A stretch of 64,000 bases of DNA from assembly GCA_964291335.2 (NCBI GenBank), contig OZ219748.1, forward strand, positions 1,488,001 through 1,552,000. Reading direction: 5' to 3'. The position numbers were made by a program, and so were the translations under genes. Below the pieces are notes generated by a model. The model searched no databases. It worked only from the letters and a program-made list of their open reading frames with translations, and was not told the DNA's origin. Of this stretch, positions 15,423-24,629 are shown piece after piece (the first letter of the stretch is position 1; each line of letters opens with the position of its first letter). The stretch comes from G964291335 sp964291335. Its GTDB lineage: Bacteria > Chloroflexota > Dehalococcoidia > Lucifugimonadales > UBA3495.

Positions 15423-16163
15423 CTATCCGGAGCCTAAAAATACCTGGGTAAGTATGTCGGTTTCCCGCACCGACGCCGGAGTGCCGTCGTGAGCCACCCG
15501 ACCCTTGTCAAGAACATAGGCCCGGTCCACAATGTCCAGTACGCCTTTGATATTATGCTCCACCACCAGAATAGTGGTTCCCAAAGCCCGGCTGATTTCG
15601 GCAATCTTCTGAAAGGTTTCCTTGACGATTAGCGGCGCCAGGCCCAGAGTTGGTTCATCCAGCAGCAGAACGTCCGGGTTGGCCATCAGCCCGCGGCCCA
15701 AAGCCAGCATCTGCTGCTGACCGCCGGACATTTCACTGGCCCGGTCCCGGCGCTTGTCGCGCAGCGCCGGGAAAATAGCCATTACCGAATCTTTGCGCCG
15801 TTCCCTTTCCGCCCAGTCCTTCAGGTGCCGGCAGCCCATTTCCAGGTTTTCTTCGATGGAAAGGTGGGTGAAGACCCGCCGTCCCTGGGGTACAAAGGAG
15901 ATGCCTTCCTTCACTATTTCGTGGGTAGGCGCATTAAGCCGGCGCTGCCGCCAGATGATTTGCCCGGCGGTTACCGGGACCAGGCCCATAATGGCCTTAA
16001 GCACCGTGGACTTGCCGGCCCCGTTGGGGCCCATTATCGCCACCATTTCCCCTGGTTGAACCTTCAGGGAAATTTCGTCCAGGGCGACAACTGCGCCAAA
16101 ATGCACCGATACCCCCACCAGCTCCAGCAGGTCAGGTTCGGAAGGCGGTATTGCAGCGGCCAT
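15423..16163 (-). CDS. livF: Branched-chain amino acid-type ABC transporter ATPase LivF
   Basis: This 246-residue ATPase has Walker A GPNGAGKST, the LivF-typical Q-loop region ISFVPQGRRVFTHLSIEENL, the signature MSGGQQQMLALGRGL, Walker B VLLLDEPTLGL and the switch His in VVEHNIKG. The LivF assignment follows the short form and VPQGR motif; LivG is next to it. The transporter may move amino acids, amides, urea or other small organic ligands. It is the last gene of a five-gene leftward operon, and a hairpin separates it from livG. Confidence 0.9.
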   Translation of the reverse strand: MAAAIPPSEPDLLELVGVSVHFGAVVALDEISLKVQPGEMVAIMGPNGAGKSTVLKAIMGLVPVTAGQIIWRQRRLNAPTHEIVKEGISFVPQGRRVFTHLSIEENLEMGCRHLKDWAERERRKDSVMAIFPALRDKRRDRASEMSGGQQQMLALGRGLMANPDVLLLDEPTLGLAPLIVKETFQKIAEISRALGTTILVVEHNIKGVLDIVDRAYVLDKGRVAHDGTPASVRETDILTQVFLGSG

Positions 16164-16186
16164 CGGAATTAACTCTCTTCAGCAAC

Positions 16187-16225
16187 TGCCCCGGACCGGG
16201 CCGGCAGGCGCGCCGCTCCGGGGCA
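16187..16225 (-). terminator. Intercistronic hairpin between livG and livF
   Basis: A perfect 9-bp stem (TGCCCCGGA / TCCGGGGCA) with a 21-base loop lies in the 70-base gap between the two ATPase genes. It lacks a T tract, so attenuation or mRNA processing is more likely than full termination. Confidence 0.35.
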
Positions 16226-16233
16226 TTGCCGGG

Positions 16234-16995
16234 CTAGGCGCCCAGATAGGCTTCAATCACTTCCGGCCGGCTCAACGCCTCATCCACTTCCCCGTCAGCC
16301 AGCAGCGCGCCGCTGTCCAGAACAAAGGTATAGTCAGACAAGTCCCGCACAATTTCCATGTTATGCGAGATGAAAATAATCGTGCGTCCGTCGGCGCGCA
16401 TCTGCTTCAGAATGTCGATGACGTGTTCCAGCAGCTGGGGAAACAGACCGGCAAAGGGTTCGTCGAACAGGTAAATGTTAACCCCCATGGCCAGGGCGCG
16501 GCCAATTTCCAGCAGCTTGCGCTGGCCGTAAGACAGGTCCAGCGCCAGCGAGTTGCGCTTATCCCACATAGCCACGTCTTCCAGAATGGCCCGGGCCTTC
16601 GCTCGCCGCTGGGGGCGGGCCCGTTCCAGCAGGGCGGAAAAGACGCCCCGGCTGGTCAGCGTTACCATAACATTGTCCCAAACGCTAATCTGGTCGAAGA
16701 GCCTCACCTGCTGAAAGGTGCGGGTTATGCCGTGGCCCGGGGTTTCGTGGGCCTTGAGCGTCCGCAGACCGGCCCCATCGATTATCACCATGCCTTCGTC
16801 CAGGGGCAGCATGCCGCTCAAGAGGTTAATCAGGGTGGATTTGCCGGAACCGTTAGGCCCCACAATGCTGGTAATTTTGCCCCGCTCAATGGCAATGGAA
16901 AGCCGCTCGACGGCGTGTACCCCGCCAAAGAGTTTGGATATTTCCACCGTCTCCAGCGCCGCCGGGGGCTGGCTGCCGGGGTTTGCCGGCTTCAC
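16234..16995 (-). CDS. livG: Branched-chain amino acid-type ABC transporter ATPase LivG
   Basis: Walker A is GPNGSGKST. The LivG-specific insertion with GITRTFQQVRLF, the signature LSYGQRKLLEIGRAL, Walker B IYLFDEPFAGL and the switch His in ISHNME are all present. GTG at 16995 overlaps the livM stop (GTGA) and is the preferred start (253 residues); an ATG at 17043 would add 16 residues but overlap livM by 52 bases. The product pairs with LivF to drive the LivH/LivM permease. Confidence 0.9.
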   Translation of the reverse strand: MKPANPGSQPPAALETVEISKLFGGVHAVERLSIAIERGKITSIVGPNGSGKSTLINLLSGMLPLDEGMVIIDGAGLRTLKAHETPGHGITRTFQQVRLFDQISVWDNVMVTLTSRGVFSALLERARPQRRAKARAILEDVAMWDKRNSLALDLSYGQRKLLEIGRALAMGVNIYLFDEPFAGLFPQLLEHVIDILKQMRADGRTIIFISHNMEIVRDLSDYTFVLDSGALLADGEVDEALSRPEVIEAYLGA

Positions 16996-18047
16996 AACCG
17001 GTACTTCCCGACCAGACCCTGCGGGCGGAACAGCATCAGGCATACCAGCAGCAGCCCCAGAACAATCTGCCGGGCCTGTCCGCTGTATTCGTTGGGAATA
17101 AAGGGCAAAAAGCGCATCCCTTCTTCCAGCAGCACAAAGACCATAGCCCCCAGCAGGGAACCCCAGATGCTGGCCGGCCCGCCCAGAATAACAATGGCCA
17201 CCAGCAGGACCGATTCCAGCAGAATAAAGGAGTTGGGGTCAATGTAGGTTGCCCAGCTGGCGAACAACCCCCCGGCCAGGCCGGCCAGCATCGCCGAAAT
17301 TACCCACACCACCTGCTTGTAATGGGTTACCCGGTAGCCGAATACCTCAATGGCCTGCTCATCCTCGCGCAGGGCGGTCAGCACCCGCCCAAAGGACGAG
17401 GTAACCAGCAGCCAGGCCAGCAGCATTACCAGGCTCATAAAGACCAGGCACAGAACCATGAACTCCAGGTCTCCGTCAAAAAGCCAGGGGCCTATCTGGG
17501 GCCGGGCAATCTCGTGTATGCCAAAGGCGCCCCGGGTAACCGGCCGCAGGTTGAGAAAAACGTTGAAGGCAATGATGGCGAAACCAAAGGAAACCAGCAC
17601 GAAGATGTCGTCCCGAAAGCGGTTGAAGACGGCTCCTACCACCAGGGCCACAACGCCGGCCAGCAGTATGGCCACCGGCAGCGCCGCAAAAAAGGGCCAG
17701 CCGATGGTTGGTAGCGACTCGCTGCGCAGCTGCTCGTACGCCGGGGTGGCGGTAAGAATGGCTACAGTATAGGCGCCAATGCCGAAGAAACCGATATGCC
17801 CCACGGACAGCAGCCCGGCAAAGCCTACTACCAGGTTCAGGCTGACCGCCAGGATTGCCCAGATGGCAAAAACGGTGCCGAGCGTAATGGCGAACCCGAA
17901 CCCCTGCCACAGCATAAAGCCGGCGGCCCAGAAGACTATTAACAGGTTAATCCACAATTCCAGGTTGCCGCGGAACAGCCGCAGCGGCCCCGCCGAATCG
18001 TCGGCGATACCCCACAACCTCTGCCAGCTTTCGGTCAGCCTGGACAT
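16992..18047 (-). CDS. livM: Branched-chain amino acid-type ABC transporter permease LivM
   Basis: This is a 351-residue inner-membrane permease with about nine hydrophobic segments. The family motif NLVVGFAGLLSVGHIGFFGIGAY is clear. The cytoplasmic docking region (SFGRVLTALREDEQAIEVFGY) faces the ATPases. It lies between livH and livG and overlaps livG by four bases if GTG is used. It forms the channel together with LivH. Confidence 0.9.
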   Translation of the reverse strand: MSRLTESWQRLWGIADDSAGPLRLFRGNLELWINLLIVFWAAGFMLWQGFGFAITLGTVFAIWAILAVSLNLVVGFAGLLSVGHIGFFGIGAYTVAILTATPAYEQLRSESLPTIGWPFFAALPVAILLAGVVALVVGAVFNRFRDDIFVLVSFGFAIIAFNVFLNLRPVTRGAFGIHEIARPQIGPWLFDGDLEFMVLCLVFMSLVMLLAWLLVTSSFGRVLTALREDEQAIEVFGYRVTHYKQVVWVISAMLAGLAGGLFASWATYIDPNSFILLESVLLVAIVILGGPASIWGSLLGAMVFVLLEEGMRFLPFIPNEYSGQARQIVLGLLLVCLMLFRPQGLVGKYRL

Positions 18048-18080
18048 TTTCGGTTCAACCCTGGCGTTGTCAGTTTTCCG

Positions 18081-19457
18081 CTACTTGCGGGGCAGCAGTC
18101 CCTGCGGCCAGAAGGACAGGAACAGAATCAGCAGGACGAAGGAGATGGCGTCCTTCCACTCGCCGGACAGATCCCAGACGCCGAACTGTTCAATCAGGCC
18201 CAGGGCGAAGCCGCCCAGCAGGGCGCCGTAGAGGTTGCCCATGCCGCCGACCACCGAGGCAATCCACCCCTTGAGCAGCAGAAGCAGGCCCATTTTGGGC
18301 TGAATTGCCGTGTCGTGGCCGGTAAGCACGCCGGCCACAGCGGCCAGTACCGCCCCGATGAAGAAGACCACTGCGATGACGGTTCGGGTGTCTATGCCTA
18401 CCACTTTGGCCACTTCTTCATCGTCGCCAATGGCGCGAACCGACTTGCCGAAGCCGGTTCGCCGCAGCAACAGCAGCAGCCCGATAAAGGCGGCCAGGGC
18501 TACGCCAATGGCGAATACGTTGAAGCCCTTGATGTAGGCCCCGCCAATGAGCCAGGGGGCGCTGAGAAAGGCGGTTGGCAGGGGCCGGGGAGCGCTGGAA
18601 AAAATGATGGTTATCGCCGCCATAACCGCCAGCAGCAACCCCAGGGACGCTACCAGCATGACCAGAGGAGAACGGGCCCGCTCGCGCATGTAAACGTACA
18701 GACCCCGATACAGCACCAGGCTGGTAGCCCCGGCCAGCAGGCAGGCTGCCAGCCAGCTGAGGTACAGGTTGGCCCCGGGAGCGTTGAACAGCAGGTAGCC
18801 AATGACCATACTGGCCGCTGCCGCCAAAGCCCCCCCGCCCCACCGGGCGACCAGTCTGGCCGGCGCGGGAAGCCGCCGGGTGGCTTGCCGAATTGCGCCG
18901 ACCGCCAGCAGCCCCAGCGCCGCCGCCAGGACCGGGCCGAAGGTGAGGTGCAGCGATTGAGGGTATGCCAGGATAAACCCGACATAGACCCCGGCAGCCA
19001 GGGCCAGGAACGTTTCAAGCGTCCGGCGCAGCCGGGGGTTCAGCCGGCCGACCGGTTCGGGCCAGGGGGCAGTGCGCAAGGCCCAGGCAATGGCCACGGC
19101 GGCCACGGCGGCCAGCAGAATGTTGAGGTAGATGCTGTCGATGCCGTATTGAAAGGTGGGGCCTTGTTGCGCCCGCAGGTAGAAAACGCCATAGGCGCCC
19201 AGGGCGGCGGCAGCCCCGTAGTAAAGGTCGAAGAACCAGACGGTGCTATAGACCAGGGTAAAGCCCATAGCCATTACCGCATAGGCTGCGCCTACCGCCA
19301 GGCCATTCAGGGCAAACTGAATGGCCTGGTCGCCGGACTGACCAACCTTCCAGGTCAGGTACGCTGCGCCCAACGCCAACAAGGCTGCCGCCAGAACATT
19401 CTTGCCCGACCGGCTGGGCCGGCCCAGCCATTCTCTGCTGGCCAGGTTCTTAATCAA
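18081..19457 (-). CDS. livH: Branched-chain amino acid-type ABC transporter permease LivH, enlarged
   Basis: The 458-residue product is about 150 residues longer than a usual LivH. The N-terminal block (GLAVGAAYAVMAMGFTLVYS) and the C-terminal half (docking loop FGKSVRAIGDDEEVAKVVGID and the final WPQGLLPRK) match the family. Between about residues 110 and 245 there is an additional hydrophobic region with about four predicted membrane helices and Arg/Pro-rich turns. This separates the first helices from the conserved LYRGLYVYMRERARSPL stretch. A structural insertion is likely; its role is unknown. The gene follows the binding-protein gene in the liv operon. Confidence 0.87.
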   Translation of the reverse strand: MIKNLASREWLGRPSRSGKNVLAAALLALGAAYLTWKVGQSGDQAIQFALNGLAVGAAYAVMAMGFTLVYSTVWFFDLYYGAAAALGAYGVFYLRAQQGPTFQYGIDSIYLNILLAAVAAVAIAWALRTAPWPEPVGRLNPRLRRTLETFLALAAGVYVGFILAYPQSLHLTFGPVLAAALGLLAVGAIRQATRRLPAPARLVARWGGGALAAAASMVIGYLLFNAPGANLYLSWLAACLLAGATSLVLYRGLYVYMRERARSPLVMLVASLGLLLAVMAAITIIFSSAPRPLPTAFLSAPWLIGGAYIKGFNVFAIGVALAAFIGLLLLLRRTGFGKSVRAIGDDEEVAKVVGIDTRTVIAVVFFIGAVLAAVAGVLTGHDTAIQPKMGLLLLLKGWIASVVGGMGNLYGALLGGFALGLIEQFGVWDLSGEWKDAISFVLLILFLSFWPQGLLPRK

Positions 19458-19564
19458 TCAACCCCCGCTGGCCTGATAGTCCGGTCAGGTCAAGGCGTCA
19501 GAAAGTGCCGGCTGCGCCATCCCAGAAAGTAAACGATGGCTCAGCCCGAAATTGACGGAAAGGC

Positions 19565-20953
19565 TTACGGCATGGGGGCCTGCCCGATGATATGAAGGCC
19601 GTTATTGATTTCGGTGCGCTCGTTTACCGGCAAAACCTCGCCAATCACGTTGGTCAGGCCCACCACCTCGCCCTGCTCATCGAAAGTATAGTTATCGCCG
19701 ATGGCGCCGCTGTAGGTAAGGTCATACAGGCAGTCCCGGAACCCGTCGGCGTCCTGGTCATCCTCCGTATGCCCCAGACATTCGGCGGCGATATAGACGG
19801 TGTCGTACCCCGAACCCAGGAACCAGTTGAGGGTAATATAGCCGTACTTATTCCGGAAATCCTGCAGGAACTCCTTGCCCCGGTCGGTTTCCAGGTCCGG
19901 GTTGGGCAGAATGGCCTTCACGCCGGTTGCCGCCTCGCCGGCAATGTTCAGCGCCTCGGCGCTGACTGGAACTACGTCGGTATAAATCGGGCCTTCGTAA
20001 CCCAGCTCGCGCAGCTGCTTGAGGATGGTGCCGCCGGCGAACTCCCGCTGGGCGACGACCAGAATGCCGTCCGGGTTGGCGTTAATCAGCTTGGTCAACT
20101 GGCTGCGGAAATCGGTTACATCCGAGCTGAACCGCTCCTCGGCAACTACCGAGCCGCCGTTCTGCTCGAACTGGGTTACGCTGGTGCGCTGAATTCCCTC
20201 AGCATAGTCGGTAGTTTCGCTGATGGTGGCCAGGGAGCGCAGGCCGTCAACCCACAGGGTATTGCCGGCGTCCACGCCCAGCCGGGCGTCGTTGATGGCA
20301 GTCCGAAAGATGTAGTCTCCGGCGTTGGCGATGTCGGGGTTGGTAGCGGAAGCCGAAAACAGGACCACCCCGTCGGCTTCGGCCAAAGGCGCAGCGCCCA
20401 GCATCGCTCCGCTGCAACTGGTGCCCAGAATTATCTTCACATCATCCACTTCGGTCAGTTTCTTGTAGGCGGTAATGGCGTCCTGCCCGCCGCACTTGGA
20501 ATCTTCAACAATCAATTTCAGGGGGCGCCCGTTGATGCCGCCGGCGGCGTTAATCTCGTCTGCCGCCATTTGCTTGGCCTGCACTATCACCGTCCCGTAG
20601 CTCTCCCCGGGGCCGGTAACCGAATCCATCACGCCGATAACGTAGGGTTCATTGTCCCAAATAGAGGTGGGCGTAACCATTACCTCGACCATCACCTCTT
20701 TCTCGATTGGCACCTCTTTAACTACCTCAACCGGCACCGGGACTTCTACGGGAACCTCTTTGATTACGTCCCGGGGCACGGTTATCTGAACTTCCCTGAT
20801 GACTTCCTTTTCAACTTCCACCGGCACTTCAATTTCAACCGGCACTTCCTTGACTACTTCTACTATCTGGGGGGTTGCGGCCGGGCCGCAGGCAATGACC
20901 AGGAGCAGCCCGGTCAAAGCAGTCAAGAACAGGGCAAGGGCTTTCTTCGTCAT
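19565..20953 (-). CDS. Liv-type periplasmic binding lipoprotein with V/E/P-rich stalk
   Basis: ATG at 20953 is preceded by GGAGAGG. The 462-residue protein has a lipoprotein signal ending LVIACG. It then has an unusual stalk of about 75 residues built from KEVPVE / VEVEKEV-type repeats. A type-I periplasmic-binding fold of about 370 residues follows, with family motifs VIGVMDSVTGPGESYG, AADEINAAGGINGRPLKLI and ILGTSCSGAM. The stalk probably holds the ligand domain away from the membrane and may suit a single-membrane or thick-wall envelope. The ligand is unknown. It is the first gene of the liv operon, with a strong promoter at 21055-21082. Confidence 0.88.
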   Translation of the reverse strand: MTKKALALFLTALTGLLLVIACGPAATPQIVEVVKEVPVEIEVPVEVEKEVIREVQITVPRDVIKEVPVEVPVPVEVVKEVPIEKEVMVEVMVTPTSIWDNEPYVIGVMDSVTGPGESYGTVIVQAKQMAADEINAAGGINGRPLKLIVEDSKCGGQDAITAYKKLTEVDDVKIILGTSCSGAMLGAAPLAEADGVVLFSASATNPDIANAGDYIFRTAINDARLGVDAGNTLWVDGLRSLATISETTDYAEGIQRTSVTQFEQNGGSVVAEERFSSDVTDFRSQLTKLINANPDGILVVAQREFAGGTILKQLRELGYEGPIYTDVVPVSAEALNIAGEAATGVKAILPNPDLETDRGKEFLQDFRNKYGYITLNWFLGSGYDTVYIAAECLGHTEDDQDADGFRDCLYDLTYSGAIGDNYTFDEQGEVVGLTNVIGEVLPVNERTEINNGLHIIGQAPMP

Positions 20954-21054
20954 AAATTGAACCTCTCCGAAATGCAACTGTCGGTTTTGTCAGACTGGAA
21001 TAAAGGAAATTGCCAGGATACCGGTCAGCGTCCGGTTCCCCCTCTGACGCATTT

Positions 21055-21082
21055 ATTCTAACCTCCAGGCATAAAATGTCAA
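21055..21082 (-). promoter_or_regulatory. Sigma-70-type promoter of the liv operon, TTGACA-N16-TAGAAT
   Basis: On the minus strand a perfect TTGACA (21077-21082) and TAGAAT (21055-21060) are 16 bases apart. Transcription would start near 21048, giving a leader of about 95 bases before the binding-protein gene. Confidence 0.72.
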
Positions 21083-21134
21083 ATCAGGAAACTGCCATGC
21101 CTTCAGTTTTGGTGCGCTATCCGGCTGTTGGCGG

Positions 21135-21194
21135 TTAACGTTATTTTAACATTGGCGGCATTCCGCCTTAACCTTTCCGCAACTGCGGGTTAAA
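21135..21194 (+). promoter_or_regulatory. Pho-box-like TTAAC array upstream of the PhoB-like regulator
   Basis: TTAAC occurs at 21135, 21146 and 21168, and TTAAA at 21190. The distances are 11, 22 and 22 bases, so all are in helical phase. Direct repeats of such pentamers every 11 bases are typical of PhoP/PhoB sites. A TTATAC follows at 21202. A second possible promoter, with TATAAT at 21312, lies closer to the gene. Autoregulation by the downstream regulator is inferred. Confidence 0.5.
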
Positions 21195-21417
21195 ACCACT
21201 TTTATACCCTGCTGCAAGCGAACCGGCAAAGGGCGATTGCCGGGAGCAGCGGCCCCCTGAACCGGCGGCGGCAGCCGATTAACCCGGTTAAACCCTGCGG
21301 CAGCGTCCTGTTATAATTGACGTTGCCGGCAACTGAAAACGGCTGCGCCCGGCGCCCCCCGGAGAGCTGTTTCGGCAATTTCAACTGAAGGTAAACTTTA
21401 ACCAACTCGAGGTAATT

Positions 21418-22119
21418 GTGGCGGAACGCTCGGTGCTCATTGTGGAAGACGAGGAAAACCTCCTGGAAGTCCTGCGTTACAACCTGGAACTTGAGGGCTA
21501 TCTGGTTCATACCGCCGTTGATGGCGGTGACGCCCTGGAATTGGCCCGCCGGGTCAAGCCTTCGCTGGTGCTGCTGGACGTGATGCTGCCGACCTTGAAC
21601 GGCTTTGAGGTTTGCCGCATTCTGCGCCGGGAATCGGAAGTGCCGATACTGATGCTGACCGCCAAAGGGGAAGAGGTTGACCGGGTGGTGGGGCTGGAAC
21701 TGGGTTCCGACGACTATATCACCAAGCCCTTCAGCATGCGGGAACTGGTAGCGCGGGTGCGCAACATTCTGCGCCGCGTCCGCTATCCGGAAGGGGCTTG
21801 CGCCGCCGATACCGAAAACCGCACCTACCGGGTGGCCAACCTGGCAATAGACCTGAACCGCCACGAAGCCTGCCTGGCCGGGCAGCCCCTCAGCCTTAAA
21901 CCCAAAGAGTTCGACTTGCTGGCCTTGCTGGCGGCCAACAAGGGGCGGGCCTTTACCCGCGACCAGATTCTGGAAAAGGTCTGGGGCTACGACTACATCG
22001 GGCAGACCCGGACCGTGGATGTTTATATAAGCTGGCTTCGGGAGAAACTCCAGGCCGACCCGACCACCGCCCACTGCATTGTTACGATCCGGGGGGTTGG
22101 CTACCGCCTGGACGGATGA
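21418..22119 (+). CDS. PhoB/PhoP-like response regulator (OmpR family)
   Basis: GTG at 21418 follows a GAGG site. The 233-residue product has a receiver domain (acidic pair at 10-12, phosphoacceptor Asp54 in LVLLDVMLP, LTAKGEE for the conserved Thr, TKPFS for the Lys). It also has a C-terminal winged helix (about 130-230, with LKPKEFDLLALLAANKG and GYDYIGQTRTVDVYISWLREKL). The gene overlaps the kinase gene by four bases. A downstream pstS, together with Pho-box arrays before both this gene and pstS, points to phosphate-starvation control. Confidence 0.9.
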   Translation: MAERSVLIVEDEENLLEVLRYNLELEGYLVHTAVDGGDALELARRVKPSLVLLDVMLPTLNGFEVCRILRRESEVPILMLTAKGEEVDRVVGLELGSDDYITKPFSMRELVARVRNILRRVRYPEGACAADTENRTYRVANLAIDLNRHEACLAGQPLSLKPKEFDLLALLAANKGRAFTRDQILEKVWGYDYIGQTRTVDVYISWLREKLQADPTTAHCIVTIRGVGYRLDG

Positions 22120-23540
22120 AACGTTACCGCTATTATTACTGGCGCATTGCCTGGGTTTATGCGGCTTTCGTCCTTTTGTCTCTGGCCGGTCTGTCTCTGG
22201 TCGTCCTGGTAATTCTGTCCAACCGTTCGCTGGCGCAGCAGGGGCAATCTCTGGCCCAGGAAGCCCGGCTGGCGGCGCCGGTTCTGCTGAGTATAACGGT
22301 TTGGGGCCTTTCGGTCGGGGCGGTTCTGCTGCTGCTGCTCTATCGGTTCGGGCGGCGCCTTTACCGGCCAGCGGCGGCCCTGGGCCAGGGGCTTCTTCAG
22401 TTGGGCCAGGGCCGGCTGGACTACCGGGCAGCGCCGCCAAACACCCCGGAAGGTTCGGAACTGGTGGAACCTTTCAACCGAATGGCGGATGCCGTCAGGT
22501 TACTGGTGCAAGACCTGTCCACCGAAAGGGATACGCTGCTGGCAGTGCTGGACACCATGGCCGACGGCGTAATCGTAACGGAACCCACCGGCCGGGTAAC
22601 GCTTATGAACCCCGCTGCCCGGGACCTGCTGGCTCTGGGCGAGCGGGAGCTTGCCGACGCCCGTCTTATTGAGCTGGTTCGGGACCACGACCTGCACCGT
22701 CTGGTCAGCCAATGTCAGAGCGGGAAGACTCGTCAGCAGGGCGAAGTGGCCTTGCTTTCCCCCCGGCGTTACCTCAGCGCCATTGCTACACCCCTGGATA
22801 ACGCCAATACGCCGGGGACGCTGTTGACGCTGCATGACCTGACCCGCATCCGCCAGGTGGAAACCAGCCAGAAGGAGTTCGTCAGCAATGTTTCGCATGA
22901 ACTGCGCAACCCTATGGCCGCCATCCGGGCGCTGGTGGAAACCCTGGAAGCGGGCGCGCTGAACGACCGGAAGGTGGCCGCCGATTACCTGCGCCGCATC
23001 GGGCAGGATGTAGATCGAATCAACAGCCTGGTCAACGACCTGCTGGAATTGTCGCGAATGGAAAGCGGGCAATTCAGCTTTGCGGCAGAGCCGGCATCCC
23101 TGAACGAGCTGGCCCACTTCGCCCGAAGCCGGCTGGCCCGGCCGGCCGAGGCGCAGCAGGTGGCAATTGAAGTCGCTATGCCGGCCGACCTGCCTTTGGC
23201 AATGGTTGATAAAGGCCGCTTTGGTCAGATTCTGGCTAACCTGCTGGAGAACGCCTTGAAGTTTACTCCGTCCGGCGGGCGCATTACTATTACAGGGGCA
23301 GCTGGCGCCGACTGCCTGTCGGTTACGGTAAGCGACACCGGGGTCGGCGTGGCGCCGCAGCACCTGCCCCACCTTTTTGAGCGGTTCTACAAAGTGGACC
23401 GTTCCCGGCGCGACGGCGGCACCGGTTTGGGGTTGGCTATCGTCAAGCAGCTGGTGGAAGCCCAGGGGGGGCGGATAACGGTGGATAGCCGGGAAGGGGA
23501 GGGCTGCGCCTTTACCTTCACGGCGCCAATCGCCAGATAA
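22116..23540 (+). CDS. PhoR-like sensor histidine kinase
   Basis: The 474-residue membrane kinase starts at an ATG overlapping the regulator stop (ATGA). Two membrane helices (about 12-35 and 55-75) enclose only a short external loop. A HAMP-like linker (to about 125) and a PAS domain (about 135-245) follow, and then HisKA with the phospho-accepting His261 in NVSHELRNPMAAI. The ATPase domain shows NLLENALKFT, DTGVGVAP and GGTGLGLAIVKQL. The tiny external loop is typical of PhoR, which senses through the Pst transporter rather than directly. Confidence 0.9.
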   Translation: MKRYRYYYWRIAWVYAAFVLLSLAGLSLVVLVILSNRSLAQQGQSLAQEARLAAPVLLSITVWGLSVGAVLLLLLYRFGRRLYRPAAALGQGLLQLGQGRLDYRAAPPNTPEGSELVEPFNRMADAVRLLVQDLSTERDTLLAVLDTMADGVIVTEPTGRVTLMNPAARDLLALGERELADARLIELVRDHDLHRLVSQCQSGKTRQQGEVALLSPRRYLSAIATPLDNANTPGTLLTLHDLTRIRQVETSQKEFVSNVSHELRNPMAAIRALVETLEAGALNDRKVAADYLRRIGQDVDRINSLVNDLLELSRMESGQFSFAAEPASLNELAHFARSRLARPAEAQQVAIEVAMPADLPLAMVDKGRFGQILANLLENALKFTPSGGRITITGAAGADCLSVTVSDTGVGVAPQHLPHLFERFYKVDRSRRDGGTGLGLAIVKQLVEAQGGRITVDSREGEGCAFTFTAPIAR

Positions 23541-23717
23541 CGCTCCAGCCGGCCGCCCCGGCAAGGCTGAAGCGGTCAACCCCCTTGCCGGGCTCTTACT
23601 TCGGTCAATCACCCGGCGCCGGCCTTCCACGGTCAACGCTCCTTCATGGGGTATTGCCCGCTTTCGACCAGTCTGGCTGCCGGTCGGCATGGCAGGACGG
23701 CGCGGGACGGCCTCTTT

Positions 23718-24380
23718 TCAGTCCTTCCCCCGGAGGCTTTTGCCGTTCAGCCAAAGGACTGAGCCGGCGCCCAGGGCGGCGCCAATGGCCGGCCCGGCCC
23801 AGTAAGCCCAATGGCCGTACCAGTTCCCGGATACCAGGGCCGGAGCGAAGGAGCGGGCCGGGTTCATGGATGCCCCGGAAATGGGGCCGGCGAAAATAGC
23901 TTCCAGCCCGACCGTGCCGCCGATCGCCAGAGCGGCTGCCGGCCCGACCCGGCGCGGGTCGATGCTGACCGCCATAATCACCGCCATTAAAAAGTAGGTG
24001 AGGATGATTTCCAGGAACAGGGACTGGGTTACACTGCCGGCCGGCAGGGTGGCGCCCATATGGGCGGCCGGGCCCAGCAGCCGGTACAAGGACAGACTGG
24101 CCAGTACGCCGCCGGCCAGCTGCGCCGGAAGGTAGGCCAGGGCAGTCTGCCAGGTTATGCGTCCGGTCAAAGTAAAGGCCAGCGTTACCGCCGGGTTGAT
24201 GTGGGCGCCGGAAACGGAACCAAAGGCGTAAATCATCGCCGCCACCACCAAACCGAAGGTGATGCCAATGCCCAGATGACCGACCCGCCCGCCGGATAAC
24301 TCGTCAATCATTATGGCGCCGGCGCCGGCGAACACCAGACCGAATGTGCCAATCAGTTCTGCGGCAGCGCTTCGCAACAA
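23718..24380 (-). CDS. MIP/aquaporin-family channel
   Basis: This 220-residue channel has six hydrophobic helices and both NPA boxes (HINPAVT with Asn62 and SMNPARS with Asn173). The Arg after the second NPA (Arg176) belongs to the selectivity filter. Start is TTG at 24380, with GGGAGG about 12 bases upstream; no ATG is available. Water, glycerol or another small neutral solute could pass. It is encoded opposite to the kinase and pstS genes and lies between them. No transport or regulatory partner is adjacent on its own strand. Confidence 0.88.
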   Translation of the reverse strand: MLRSAAAELIGTFGLVFAGAGAIMIDELSGGRVGHLGIGITFGLVVAAMIYAFGSVSGAHINPAVTLAFTLTGRITWQTALAYLPAQLAGGVLASLSLYRLLGPAAHMGATLPAGSVTQSLFLEIILTYFLMAVIMAVSIDPRRVGPAAALAIGGTVGLEAIFAGPISGASMNPARSFAPALVSGNWYGHWAYWAGPAIGAALGAGSVLWLNGKSLRGKD

Positions 24381-24629
24381 GATTATGCTCTACCTCCCGG
24401 GTCGTGTTGTAACCGCAATCCGCTTCCGGTGTCACGGAATATTAACGGCTTCGGTTGAAGCGCCGATTACCGCCGGGTACGTTTCCGTTGAACGCCGGGT
24501 TAAACCCCGGTGGGCAATAAGCGGGAATGCCATCGGGGAGGCTTATTATAACCCCATACAACTTCAGGCTGGCGTCTCTTTTATGCAGAAAAAGCCCGCC
24601 GGGCTGGGCCGCCCGGCCAATAACCAATT

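Noticed and set aside
19592..21061. 489-codon plus-strand frame opposite the liv binding protein
   Set aside because: The minus-strand protein has a lipobox, binding-fold motifs and a strong promoter; the plus frame has none.
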